From positions 1 to 64,000 of the forward strand of contig NZ_CBRF02000004.1 in assembly GCF_000470315.2 (NCBI RefSeq): a stretch of 64,000 nucleotides of DNA, in the 5' to 3' direction. The translations under genes and the position numbers were made by a program. The stretch comes from Psychromonas sp. SP041 (GTDB taxonomy: Bacteria > Pseudomonadota > Gammaproteobacteria > Enterobacterales > Psychromonadaceae). The notes under the pieces were generated by a model. That model did not search any database and was not told where the DNA came from. It worked only from the letters and a program-made list of their open reading frames with translations. Below, piece after piece: positions 16,085 to 25,616 of the stretch (the stretch's first letter is position 1; each line of letters begins with the position of its first letter).

Positions 16085-16972
16085 ATGAAAATATTAACTA
16101 AATTATTGATGACGATTTCTTTTGTATGTTTTGTTAATCCAATAAATGCAAATTGCGCTGCAAACAAAAGTACTTCTTTAAATACACATGCTCCATTAAA
16201 TAAGCATGAAACTGAAAGTATCGACACTAAAGCTTTAACATTTGCTGTTGTTCCTCAACAATCGGCCGCTAAATTAGCAAGGAATTGGATCCCCTTGCTT
16301 AAATTTATAAGTGACAAAACAGGGGTTGAACTAAAGTTTACAACCGCTCCTGATATTCCAACATTTGAAAGACGATTAGCGGCAGGTGATTATGATATCG
16401 CTTATATGAACCCATATCACTATGTAGTGCTTAGCGAGAAAGTTGGTTTTAATGCCTTGGTACATGAAAAAGAGAAGAGAATTAAAGGGATTATCGTTGC
16501 GAATAAAAACAGTGTGATCGATCAACTTGATGATCTCTCGACCCAACGAATTGCCTTCCCAGCGCCAGCTTCTTTTGCTGCAACGCTAATTCCAAAAGCT
16601 AATTTAATACAGAATAAAATTAGTTTTGATAGTCAATATGTGAACTCTCATGATGCGGTATACCGTAATGTTGCTGAAGGGCGTTTTGTCGCAGGTGGTG
16701 GCATCATACGTACTTTTAATGCATTGCCTGAAGATGTTCGAAATGAATTAAAAATTATTTGGACATCTGCAGGTTATACACCTCATGCCATTGCGACTTA
16801 TCCAAGTGTTAGCGAAGAAACGAGAAAAAAACTAATAGCAGGATTTTTAAATATTGAAGTGAGTGATCAACTATTGATGCCATTAGCAATGAAAGGTTTT
16901 GTTAAAGCCATTGATAAAGATTGGGACGATGTTCGTGATTTGAAAATTAATTTCTTATTAGGAAAAAACTAA
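16085..16972 (+). CDS. PhnD-like periplasmic ligand-binding protein
   Basis: 295 residues with a signal peptide (hydrophobic 5-22, cleavage near NANCAA) and a PhnD/phosphonate-type solute-binding fold: FAVVPQQSAAKLARNWIPLL, the RRLAAGDYDIAYMNPYHYV block, and the GRFVAGGGIIRTF hinge. In ABC transporters such proteins bind phosphonates or related oxyanions. There is no ABC transporter here. Instead the gene is 30 bases before a hybrid kinase, so it most likely serves as that kinase's periplasmic ligand sensor, as LuxP does for LuxQ although from a different binding-protein family. The ligand is unknown. SD AAAGG at 16074 supports the start. Confidence 0.85.
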   Translation: MKILTKLLMTISFVCFVNPINANCAANKSTSLNTHAPLNKHETESIDTKALTFAVVPQQSAAKLARNWIPLLKFISDKTGVELKFTTAPDIPTFERRLAAGDYDIAYMNPYHYVVLSEKVGFNALVHEKEKRIKGIIVANKNSVIDQLDDLSTQRIAFPAPASFAATLIPKANLIQNKISFDSQYVNSHDAVYRNVAEGRFVAGGGIIRTFNALPEDVRNELKIIWTSAGYTPHAIATYPSVSEETRKKLIAGFLNIEVSDQLLMPLAMKGFVKAIDKDWDDVRDLKINFLLGKN

Positions 16973-17002
16973 ATAATTTAAGCGTATTTACAAGGAAGTT
17001 AT

Positions 17003-19690
17003 ATGTCATTTAGATTCAAAACCATGTTATTGATTGGGGTAACAGAAGCACTGTTTTTGTTGTTATTACTTTGGCAGTCTTTATCTTATATTGAGCATTC
17101 TGGTGAAGAATCTTTATATAGACGAGCGAGCGAGACGTCACACCTCTTCAGTTTATTGGCCACAAATTCAGTCATTTCATCAGATATCGCATCACTTGAT
17201 GAAATTACTTTGCAAATAGCAGAACTCGAAGATATTCGCTATATACGCATAATCGATAATTTCGGTGTTCTCGCTGAAGCAGGTGATACAAGTAGCTTAG
17301 ATAATGGTTTTTTTGAAGACTCTAACGTTTCTGAAATTGATGATGGCATATTTGATGCTCAAAAATTAGTGTCAGTTTCGGGGATCGAGTTTGCTAAAGT
17401 GCAAGTTGGTTTATCGGTAGATTCTTTATTATTATTTGCAAATAACGCGCGTTATCGTTTAATTATGATCGCTTTAGCCGATCTCTTTATGGTTGCTTTT
17501 GTTTCTCTTATTTTGAGCATGTATTTAACTAAAGGTTTGCTGGCTTTACAAAAAGTAGCGTTGGCCGTTACAAGAGGAGATATGAGTTCTCGAGTGAGGA
17601 TCATATCAAAAGATGAACTCTCAGATACCGCTCGAGCCTTTAATGTCATGTTAGATAAAGTGAATTCTGACCAGAAAAAGCTCAATGAAAATGCCATTAA
17701 CCTTACTAAAGCTAAACAAATAGCCGAAGATGCATCCCAAGCTAAATCTAGATTTTTATCACAAATGAGCCATGAAATACGTTCTCCTATGAACGCAGTT
17801 TTAGGCGCAGTTAATTTAGTTGCAGAAAAAATAAAAGAGCCACCTGAATATATTCGTTTATTAAATACTGCACAAACAAGTGGTAGTGCATTACTTGATG
17901 TCGTTAATGACATACTCGATTTTTCTAAAATTGAAGCGGGTCATATGGAACTGAAATACAGTGAAATTGACCTAGCAGCTTTAATTGAAGATGTACTTAA
18001 TAGCGTTGAAGCAAAAACGGTTAAAAGTGAGTTAACGTTATTGGGTGATGTATCTCCAGGTGAAATTGGCCGTGTTGTTACAGATGGGGCTCATTTTCGC
18101 CAAATCTTAAATATTCTTGTTGATAATGCCTGTAAGTTTACTGACCAAGGTGTCGTAATGGTCACATTGAGTCGCATTATGTTAAAAACGGGAGAGGAAA
18201 TGCTGCATGTTAGTGTCAAAGATTCTGGCATGGGTATTAAAGAGAGCTGTCTTTCTAAAATATTCGATGAGTTTGAACAAGTCGATTCAACATTAGAAGC
18301 CAGATCAAGTGGTACAGGGCTAGGTTTAAATATAGCACAAGGGCTTATTACTTTAATGAATGGGTTTATTGGTGTTAGGAGTGTTATTGGACAGGGAAGT
18401 GAATTTTATTTTACGTTACCCGTTGAATTTATCGATCAAGTACCATCAGAAATGCCTATGCTTGAAGGACCAATGATCCTTGTGTCCGATAATAAAAGTT
18501 TACAATCTATTTTTTGTGAAAAAATGAAAAAAATGAACATTACCTTTTTTGAATTTGATGATATTAGTACGTTACGTGAAAATATCACCGATTCGATTTT
18601 AAGTAATACAGCAATTTGGTTAATTGATGATAACGTTTTAAAAAAAGAAAATAGTCATCATGATTGGATAAGTTCTCTTAAGCTTAAGATTAATTGTATC
18701 AGTAGCTTAGGAGTTGATCTTCCTTTCCCTTATTGCGATTTTAACCGTATAAATCGTCCAATATATTGTCATGATATCTGTTATTTAAATTCAATTAATA
18801 AAACAAAATCAGTGGAAAGAACAACAATTGATCTCCACAAAAGTGTAGGTAATAAAAACACGCTTTTATTAGTCGATGATATAGAAGCCAATCGATTCAT
18901 TGCAGGGGAAACCTTAAAGAATAGAGGTTACCAAGTGTCGTTTGCTTGTGATGGTATTGAAGCGTTAGAAATATTAGAAAAGCAATTGTTTGATGTGATT
19001 CTTATGGACGTCCGCATGCCAAGAATGAATGGAATCGATGCAGTTAAAAATTTAAAAGCGGGTAATAGTATTAATCAACATACGCCGGTTATCGCGATGA
19101 CAGCGAATGCAGAAGTGTCAGAAATGGAGAGATGTAAAGCAGCTGGAATGGACGACTTCATTGGTAAGCCTTTTAATACTCAAATACTAGTTGAATGCAT
19201 TAATCGTTGTATTTACAACACCAAAGTTAAGATGAAGTCCATCACGAAAGATAAAGCTGATGAAAATGATCATTCTGGCAACAATAACCTCACTACCAAT
19301 AACATAAATAATAACTGCGAAGCATTAACAGAAGAGATCTTTTTATCGAAAGAGTCGCTTAAAGGTCTAGCTGAAGATACATCGCCTGAAGCAGTGTTAA
19401 CCTTAATTGGATTTTTTATCGATGATATCAACCATCGTAGTGAGTTGATTAACCAGTCTCTTAATAACTCAGATCTAGAAGCTCTTGCGGATCATGCTCA
19501 CGCACTAAAAAGTTCTGCGGGTTCGTTAGGTGCTGAAGCTATGTTTTCACTCTGTAAAAACTTAGAGCAAGCTAGTTTAGCGGAAGACTTTCTTAAAGCA
19601 AAATCTATCTGTGCAGACTTAAATCATATTGCTGAACGTACTTTGACGGCTTACAAAGACTTCATAAATAACCAAGGAGGCACTGCTTAA
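17003..19690 (+). CDS. Membrane hybrid sensor histidine kinase with receiver and HPt domains
   Basis: 895 residues. Two membrane helices (about 7-27 and 150-172) flank a periplasmic sensor segment of about 120 residues. HAMP (about 172-225), HisKA with H257 (SHEIRSPMN) and HATPase_c with NILVDNACKFT and GTGLGLN follow. After them comes a divergent receiver-like stretch without clear acidic sites (about 490-600), a true receiver with D669 (ILMDVRMPRMNG) and a C-terminal HPt with H833 (HAHALKSSAGSLGA). The periplasmic part probably contacts the PhnD-like protein. The kinase can end its relay in its own HPt or pass phosphate on to the LuxU-like HPt at 13558; which route is used cannot be read from sequence. 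AAGGAAG precedes the ATG. Confidence 0.93.
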   Translation: MSFRFKTMLLIGVTEALFLLLLLWQSLSYIEHSGEESLYRRASETSHLFSLLATNSVISSDIASLDEITLQIAELEDIRYIRIIDNFGVLAEAGDTSSLDNGFFEDSNVSEIDDGIFDAQKLVSVSGIEFAKVQVGLSVDSLLLFANNARYRLIMIALADLFMVAFVSLILSMYLTKGLLALQKVALAVTRGDMSSRVRIISKDELSDTARAFNVMLDKVNSDQKKLNENAINLTKAKQIAEDASQAKSRFLSQMSHEIRSPMNAVLGAVNLVAEKIKEPPEYIRLLNTAQTSGSALLDVVNDILDFSKIEAGHMELKYSEIDLAALIEDVLNSVEAKTVKSELTLLGDVSPGEIGRVVTDGAHFRQILNILVDNACKFTDQGVVMVTLSRIMLKTGEEMLHVSVKDSGMGIKESCLSKIFDEFEQVDSTLEARSSGTGLGLNIAQGLITLMNGFIGVRSVIGQGSEFYFTLPVEFIDQVPSEMPMLEGPMILVSDNKSLQSIFCEKMKKMNITFFEFDDISTLRENITDSILSNTAIWLIDDNVLKKENSHHDWISSLKLKINCISSLGVDLPFPYCDFNRINRPIYCHDICYLNSINKTKSVERTTIDLHKSVGNKNTLLLVDDIEANRFIAGETLKNRGYQVSFACDGIEALEILEKQLFDVILMDVRMPRMNGIDAVKNLKAGNSINQHTPVIAMTANAEVSEMERCKAAGMDDFIGKPFNTQILVECINRCIYNTKVKMKSITKDKADENDHSGNNNLTTNNINNNCEALTEEIFLSKESLKGLAEDTSPEAVLTLIGFFIDDINHRSELINQSLNNSDLEALADHAHALKSSAGSLGAEAMFSLCKNLEQASLAEDFLKAKSICADLNHIAERTLTAYKDFINNQGGTA

Positions 19691-19733
19691 GATTCTGCTT
19701 AAGGCTTTGTTTAAGGTTTAGTTAAACTTGTTC

Positions 19734-19770
19734 AAACGCGCTGCTAGATAATAAAAAAGCGCGTTTTATT
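19734..19770. terminator. Terminator hairpin between hybrid kinase and radical SAM genes
   Basis: AAACGCGCT at 19734-19742 pairs with AGCGCGTTT at 19758-19766, followed by TTATT. It lies between convergent genes. The T-tract is short. Confidence 0.65.
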
Positions 19771-19834
19771 AACAGACTTGAATCTGCCAGAGTTTTAATG
19801 TTGATAATTAATAGGAAAGAATAGCAGCACAGCT

Positions 19835-21433
19835 TTATTGCATGTGTTGCTTCTGACGTTGTAATAACTTACTTGGTTTAGTGGCGTCTTTTACCTGTGC
19901 AGCATAAAGGTTAAGTGTGTTGAATACACTTTTAAGGCCTGAAGCCGTGTAGTCTCGCTCAAGTTGTGGCAGCACGACTTCATGTTGGTCAGGAAACAAA
20001 GCAACGACCGATTGCGAAATTAACTCGTATAAACGCTTAAGATTAATCTTATGTGTTTGTCCCGTTTCGTCGAATATCCAGTTAGAAATCGCCATAAAGT
20101 TATCAAAAGGCTTATCAGCGAGTAGGTAATCTAAGGTGTGTTTAAATCGTCCTGAATTACCAATCATATCCCAATATCTTGCAAAGCGATTAACCAATTG
20201 CATGGTGGCAAAATCGACACGATCCGTACTTAAAATATTAAACGGTGGTAACGGGTTAAAACGTAAATCAAAATTTTCAGTGTGTCTAATAATCGGGCTT
20301 CCTTTAAGGCGCTTTAAAATACCCATTTGTATTTCATGTGGCTTACACGCGTATAGCTGGTCGAAACTATCCTTAAAGGTGTCAAAAGTTTCACCTGGTA
20401 GTCCAAAAATTAAATCGGCATGAATATGTGCGGTGGTATTTTCTTTCAGCCAGATTAAATTATCTTTTGATTTTTTGTTATTTTGTTTACGGCTGATATT
20501 AGTTTGAACTTGTTGGTCAAAGGTTTGAATACCAATTTCAAACTGCAATGTATTTTCAGGGAATAGCGCTAACATTTCTTTTAGTTTTCTAGGCAGGTGA
20601 TCTGGCACTACTTCAAAGTGCAGATACAAGTCATCGGTCATTCTATCTAAGAAAAATTGCATAATTTGCAGTGAGGTATTAATGTCTAAGTTAAAGGTTC
20701 TATCAATAAACTTAAAGTTACGAGCGCCACGTTCATACAGTGTGAGCATTTGCTTTAAGAACACGGTTAACTCATAAGGATTGGATTTGGTATCTAACGA
20801 AGATAAGCAAAATTCACATTTGAAAGGGCAGCCACGAGATGCTTCAACATAGAGTAAGCGATTCTTTAAATCTTCATCGGTATAATACTGATAAGGCATT
20901 TCAAGATCTTTTAAATCAACGGGTTTTGATTTCATGATCTTTGTATCTGGTGCATTATTGCTCAGAAGATCTCTACAAAGTTCATAGAAGCTGATATCCG
21001 CTTCACCTGTTAATACATAATCTGCCGTTTGAACAATAAGTTGATCTTCTGATTCATAACTTACTTCAGGTCCACCGAGTACTATTGTAACTTCTGGAGC
21101 AATGACTTTTAGTAGGCTAACCACATTAGTAGTTTCAACAATATTCCAAATATAAACCCCAAAACCTACTATCGATGGCTTGGCCGCTAGTATTTGTTCA
21201 ACAATATCTAATGGACGAGTATGAATAACAAATTCTTTAACTTCACAATTATCTTGCAACTCTTTTAAGTTCGCATACAAGTAACGTAGCCCTAAACTAG
21301 AGTGAATATATTTAGAGTTAAGCGTTGAAAGTACGATGCTAGAGGGAGTTAACCCTTCAATAACGGGTACCTTCTCTTCATTGTTACCAGTACGCATAAT
21401 TGTGAGTGCATTATCGAATTGTTGAATAGTCAT
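19835..21433 (-). CDS. B12-binding domain radical SAM protein (DUF4080-type)
   Basis: 532 residues. The N-terminal third is a cobalamin-binding Rossmann-type domain (STLNSKYIHSSLGLRYLYANL; VGFGVYIWN; VLGGPEVSYE), followed by a radical SAM core with CPFKCEFC supplying the 4Fe-4S cysteines (CxxxCxxC) and a C-terminal DUF4080-like region (FDLRFNPLPPFNILSTDRV). Members are thought to be B12/SAM-dependent methylases or related radical enzymes; the substrate is not known. It is a single gene with its own start. The canonical His of the B12-binding DxHxxG motif is not apparent, so the domain may bind B12 base-off or not at all. Confidence 0.88.
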   Translation of the reverse strand: MTIQQFDNALTIMRTGNNEEKVPVIEGLTPSSIVLSTLNSKYIHSSLGLRYLYANLKELQDNCEVKEFVIHTRPLDIVEQILAAKPSIVGFGVYIWNIVETTNVVSLLKVIAPEVTIVLGGPEVSYESEDQLIVQTADYVLTGEADISFYELCRDLLSNNAPDTKIMKSKPVDLKDLEMPYQYYTDEDLKNRLLYVEASRGCPFKCEFCLSSLDTKSNPYELTVFLKQMLTLYERGARNFKFIDRTFNLDINTSLQIMQFFLDRMTDDLYLHFEVVPDHLPRKLKEMLALFPENTLQFEIGIQTFDQQVQTNISRKQNNKKSKDNLIWLKENTTAHIHADLIFGLPGETFDTFKDSFDQLYACKPHEIQMGILKRLKGSPIIRHTENFDLRFNPLPPFNILSTDRVDFATMQLVNRFARYWDMIGNSGRFKHTLDYLLADKPFDNFMAISNWIFDETGQTHKINLKRLYELISQSVVALFPDQHEVVLPQLERDYTASGLKSVFNTLNLYAAQVKDATKPSKLLQRQKQHMQ

Positions 21434-21587
21434 TAAAGCTCTTAAATCTCGGGGGAATATATGCGCGACATAATACAGTAATCGCTTATTCTATTCAGCG
21501 TCTATTTTCTCTAATGAGAAAGGGAGCGATTTAATGCTTAATATCTACATAAATGGACTCTGTAAATAACTCTGTCTAACTGTGAGT

Positions 21588-22484
21588 TTACATTGTCTTA
21601 TGCCAACGAGCTAAAAGTGTAGCGAGTTGTTTACTAGGACTCCCTTTCTTTTCACTTTCTCTGGTGAGTGCAGACCAAGCAAGGTCAAGCCCTTTGGGGC
21701 CCAGTTTAGTTGAGCTAATTCTTTGGGTTTTAAGTGCAGAACTGACCGCCCATTTTGACAATATGCTCACGCCTAGGCCTGCACTAATTAATTCAATAAT
21801 CGCATCGGTCATTTCAACGATCTCTAACTGTTGTGGAATAACGCCTGAAGGGCTAATAAAACGGTCATATTCAAAGCCAGGCAATACGGTTTGGCTATAA
21901 GTGTAGTAATGTTTTTCTCTGAGATCTTCAGCTTCAATGAAGTTTTTATTGCTTAACGGATCGTGATAGGGCGTTACCAGTACTAATTCATCGATAAAAA
22001 GCGGTGTTGTTTTTATGCCTGGTGTCGCAAGGTGTCCTGGTGCAATCACGACATCGACTGAACCATGTTGTAGACTGGTTATAGGATTCTGTGTGGCTGA
22101 GGCGACTAATCTTATTTTTAAATTTGACGTATTTTGGTTAACAAATTGAATAAAAGCAGGAAGCCAGTAATAACATGAATAAGAAGCAACCCCTAAGCGT
22201 ACGACTTGATTATTTAGGCTGGCATTCGCTTCAAAATCGGTTTCTGCTCGCTCTAATATAGGAAGGGTTTGTAGCGCCGCTTTTGTTATTAATGAACCTG
22301 CTGGTGTTAACTTTAAACGACGACCTTCTTTTTCAAAAAGCTTTCCTCCTAACCGACGTTCTGCTTCTGCTATGCGATGGCTTAATGCTGATTGACTGAT
22401 ACCTAAAGCATCAGCTGCTTGTGCAACATTACCTAACTCAGAGATAGTGCTAAGCATTTGCCAGTGTTTAATGTCGAGTTTCAT
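21588..22484 (-). CDS. LysR-family transcriptional regulator (MetR-like)
   Basis: 298 residues. The N-terminal winged HTH (LSTISELGNVAQAADALGISQSALSHRIAEAERRLGG) and the effector-binding domain (LRLGVASYSCYYWLPAFIQF) are typical of LysR regulators. The 'SALSHR' helix and C/Y-rich strand resemble MetR more than CysB or CatR. It is divergently transcribed from the EamA-family transporter at 22797, the classical arrangement for a LysR regulator and its target. The effector is unknown. Confidence 0.9.
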   Translation of the reverse strand: MKLDIKHWQMLSTISELGNVAQAADALGISQSALSHRIAEAERRLGGKLFEKEGRRLKLTPAGSLITKAALQTLPILERAETDFEANASLNNQVVRLGVASYSCYYWLPAFIQFVNQNTSNLKIRLVASATQNPITSLQHGSVDVVIAPGHLATPGIKTTPLFIDELVLVTPYHDPLSNKNFIEAEDLREKHYYTYSQTVLPGFEYDRFISPSGVIPQQLEIVEMTDAIIELISAGLGVSILSKWAVSSALKTQRISSTKLGPKGLDLAWSALTRESEKKGSPSKQLATLLARWHKTM

Positions 22485-22796
22485 AGAGAGTCCATTTAAA
22501 GTCGTTATGCTGTTATCTGCTGTTATATCAATGTTGACATCATTACCTACAACATTATCTACATCAATACTTGCACTAATACCGTTAGCTATTTTTTCTT
22601 AAAATTACTTATTGCCACGGGTTTTATTGCATGAATAAAATGCATGTTTTTAATTAAAAATTCACTTATATATTAATGTAAATTCTACTATTGTCTATCG
22701 AATCTAAACTAGAGTTAGTTTCAATGCACAGGCGTTACCATTGCTAAGATCATTTGCCTTGAAGCGTTAATCAACGATAAATAATAGGAATAAAAA
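22485..22796. promoter_or_regulatory. Divergent promoter region of lysR-type gene and EamA transporter
   Basis: 312 AT-rich bases between two divergent start codons. I did not find a convincing LysR-type T-N11-A palindrome or a clear -35/-10 pair by eye. An operator is expected here on the basis of gene arrangement only. Confidence 0.4.
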
Positions 22797-23708
22797 ATGA
22801 CATCACAAACAAACGGGCCTTTATTCGTGTTATTAGCGGCTATTGGATTTGGCTTCAATCCACTGTTTGTGCAAATCTTGTTTGCTCAAGGCATGACGCC
22901 GGAAATGGTGACACTTTATCGTTTTGTTTTACCTTGTATTTTGTTGTTATTTTATCTTCCAACCCCTTTAGTTTTATGGGCTGAAGTGAGCAGAATGTTG
23001 ATGTTAGGATTCGCTAATGGTCTCGCTATGTTAGTTTACTTTTATGCGTTGCAAACGTTACCATCAGCCACGGCTATTCTGATTTATTATACGTATCCGT
23101 TTTTCTCTCTGTTGATTGGTGTCTTAATGTTCCAACGTATGGTGAGCATCAATGCCTTATTATCTGCCATATTAGTGTTGATTGCCGCGTCATTAGTTAT
23201 CCAGCCAGATCAATTATCAATGGAATCTAAGTGGTTGGTGATCGGTTGTTTTTTAGCGCCAATGATATTTGCTTTGCAAATTCAATATTTAGCAAAGCCT
23301 AAACAGAACTTAACGGCACTAGGGCGTATGGCTTGGGGAACCATAGGGCATTTAATCGTACTGATTCCAATGGCTATTTATAGTTGCCCTGTGATGATAT
23401 TTCCTGATGGGCTAAATGGATGGTGGGCATTATTGGGGTTGGCCTTTATTGCAGCCGCGTTACCTCAATATTTATTTGTAATAGGCGCCATTAAAACAAA
23501 ACCTGACGTTATTGCTATCTTGGGCGCTGCTGAGTTGGTCGTCGCTATGCTCTCTTGTTCATTGTTGCTTGATACTAGGTTAACGCGACTTGATATCACT
23601 GCGATGTTATTAGTTATTGTGGCACTTTGTATACGTGATCCTAAAGCTATTCAACATATTAAAGCTATTGCTGAAACAGACTTAGAGAAGCTTAACGTTT
23701 CGTCATAA
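22797..23708 (+). CDS. EamA/DMT-family transporter
   Basis: 303 residues made of about ten hydrophobic helices in two EamA repeats, the second starting near residue 145 (WLVIGCFLAPMIFALQIQYL). Members of the drug/metabolite transporter superfamily export amino acids, metabolites or drugs through the inner membrane. The N-terminal GFGFNPLFVQILFAQGMTPEMVTLYR is the usual first helix and loop. Divergence from a MetR-like regulator hints at a sulfur amino acid or related substrate, but that is weak inference. TAGGAA precedes the ATG. Confidence 0.9.
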   Translation: MTSQTNGPLFVLLAAIGFGFNPLFVQILFAQGMTPEMVTLYRFVLPCILLLFYLPTPLVLWAEVSRMLMLGFANGLAMLVYFYALQTLPSATAILIYYTYPFFSLLIGVLMFQRMVSINALLSAILVLIAASLVIQPDQLSMESKWLVIGCFLAPMIFALQIQYLAKPKQNLTALGRMAWGTIGHLIVLIPMAIYSCPVMIFPDGLNGWWALLGLAFIAAALPQYLFVIGAIKTKPDVIAILGAAELVVAMLSCSLLLDTRLTRLDITAMLLVIVALCIRDPKAIQHIKAIAETDLEKLNVSS

Positions 23709-23956
23709 AAGAAAGTAACTTCATCATAGGCTTTTTATCACAAGATAAGGCAATAAAGCACTGCATATAAAAACCTTGTAATAGGAGAGACTACAGAAAA
23801 ATGCATAGAAATAGATTAATGCTCACAATTGCTTTTTTGATCTCCTCTACAAAGAAATAACATCATTTCATTTAACGCCTCTTTTATTGATCTAGCACTA
23901 TTCTTGTCAATGTTAGACTCTTGATAATGGCTTTAAACAACAATTAGTTCTTTCTT

Positions 23957-24117
23957 ATACCAATGGAATTAAATAAGTGATCAGAGATTGCGCAGGAAAA
24001 ATTAACACTAATAAGGCGTGAGTTGTAGGAGATAGTTGTTCTCACTTCAAAACTCACAACGCAGTTAGGGGTGATTTTAACCAGCAAGAATGATCACCTT
24101 ATTAATTCTTTCGGTAT
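23957..24117. repeat. Dispersed repeat family A, copy A3
   Basis: 161 bases nearly identical to copy A2 at 5348-5511. The ends ATACCAATGGAATTAAATAA and (reverse complement of the right end) ATACCGAAAGAATTAATAAG form the terminal inverted repeat, each continuing into GTGATCA or TGATCA. It lies 69 bases before the SLC13 gene and could carry its promoter or mRNA leader; no -10/-35 was clear. Confidence 0.8.
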
Positions 24118-24185
24118 TAATGTCTGTTTAGCACCTTATAGGTGATTGGCTATAGATTATTGGTGAATGTTTAGGAGGCGATGAA

Positions 24186-25589
24186 ATGCATAAATATTTA
24201 AAATATATATTGCCAATAGCCATACCATTATTGATTCTTTATTTACCATTATCTGTTTTTCCTTTTGAAGGTATGACGATTGTACAAAAACGTATTGCCG
24301 CTATTTTTGTATTCGCTACGCTCAGTTGGGTATTGGAGCCAATCCCTATTTATGCAACTTCTGTCGCTATTATCGCTCTTGAACTGTTTTTAGTCTCCGA
24401 TAAAGCAATCATTTTTTTTCGTGGCTTAGAAGGAACTCCGCAGTATGGTGTTGTAATCAACCATGTCGATATCATGGCTACTTTTGCTAGTCCGATTATT
24501 ATGCTTTTTTTAGGCGGTTTCTTTTTAGCTATTGCCGCTACAAAATTTCGCTTAGATGTAAATTTAGCAAGAGTACTTCTCCATCCCTTTGGCAATAACC
24601 CTCGTTATGTCATGTTAGGACTGATGTTGATCACGGGAATGTTTTCAATGTTTATGTCAAACACCGCAACAACTGCCATGATGTTGTCAATTTTAGCTCC
24701 TGTGATTGCATTGTTTAGCCCTAAAGATCCTGGTCGTATAGCTTTTGCTTTATGTATTCCTCTTGCTGCTAATATAGGTGGAATTGGAACTCCTATTGGT
24801 ACGCCACCAAATGCTATTGCACTTAAATACTTACAAGGTATCAACAGTATTAATTTTGGCGAGTGGATGGCATTTGGGGTGCCTTTTGCTTTGTTAATGA
24901 TGGCTTTTTCATGGTTTCTTATCAATAAACTTTTCCCTGCTAAACAACAGAAAATTACATTAGATATTCAAGGCGAGTTTTTAAAAACACCGAAAGCGTT
25001 GTTAGTTTATACGATATTTATTGTTACTATTTTATTATGGTTAATGGGCTCTGTTCATGGAATGAATTCTTATACGGTGGCAATGCTCCCTGTGACTGTT
25101 TTTCTCATGACTGGTATCATTACTAAAGATGATTTAAAGAAAATTTCATGGGATGTATTGTGGTTAGTATCCGGTGGTATTGCATTAGGTTTAGCATTAG
25201 ATAAAAGCGGTTTAGCGGAATTGATCGTTTACAGCATTCCCTTTAACTCTTTTTCTCCTTATGTGGTGTTAGTTGGCGCTACCTTGATGAGTTGGTTGAT
25301 GTCTAATACTGCAACAGCAAATTTGTTGTTGCCTATGATGGCAGCATTAGGCGCTTCAATGACTTCATTAGCTCCATTGGGAGGTGAAGTCGCTTTGATA
25401 TTAGTGGTTACCTTTGCCTCTTCACTCGGTATGGCATTACCTATTAGCACGCCGCCTAATGCGTTAGCTCATGCTACTGGCCACATAAAAACAAATGACA
25501 TGGCTAAGGTAGGTATTATCGTTGGACTATCTGGTGTATTACTAAGCTTTGTTGTCGTTTGGGTATTGAATCTATTAGGTCGAGTTTAG
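24186..25589 (+). CDS. SLC13/DASS-family anion:sodium symporter
   Basis: 467 residues with about 11-12 membrane segments. Two copies of the substrate/Na+ motif are present: SNTATTAMMLSIL with GIGTPIGTPPNAI in the first half and SNTATANLLLPMM with ALPISTPPNALAH in the second half. These are the SNT signature motifs of the DASS family, which co-transports Na+ with dicarboxylates, citrate or sulfate. AGGAGG at 24174-24179, six bases before the ATG, is an unusually strong ribosome binding site. It is followed 27 bases later by a degenerate receiver gene, probably co-transcribed. The exact substrate cannot be told. Confidence 0.92.
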   Translation: MHKYLKYILPIAIPLLILYLPLSVFPFEGMTIVQKRIAAIFVFATLSWVLEPIPIYATSVAIIALELFLVSDKAIIFFRGLEGTPQYGVVINHVDIMATFASPIIMLFLGGFFLAIAATKFRLDVNLARVLLHPFGNNPRYVMLGLMLITGMFSMFMSNTATTAMMLSILAPVIALFSPKDPGRIAFALCIPLAANIGGIGTPIGTPPNAIALKYLQGINSINFGEWMAFGVPFALLMMAFSWFLINKLFPAKQQKITLDIQGEFLKTPKALLVYTIFIVTILLWLMGSVHGMNSYTVAMLPVTVFLMTGIITKDDLKKISWDVLWLVSGGIALGLALDKSGLAELIVYSIPFNSFSPYVVLVGATLMSWLMSNTATANLLLPMMAALGASMTSLAPLGGEVALILVVTFASSLGMALPISTPPNALAHATGHIKTNDMAKVGIIVGLSGVLLSFVVVWVLNLLGRV

Positions 25590-25616
25590 AACAGGCATCT
25601 ACTTTAGAGGGAAATC

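Noticed and set aside
17452-17913. Minus-strand reading frame of 153 residues
   Set aside because: It is the antisense shadow of the hybrid kinase HAMP/HisKA region, with no ribosome site or domain.
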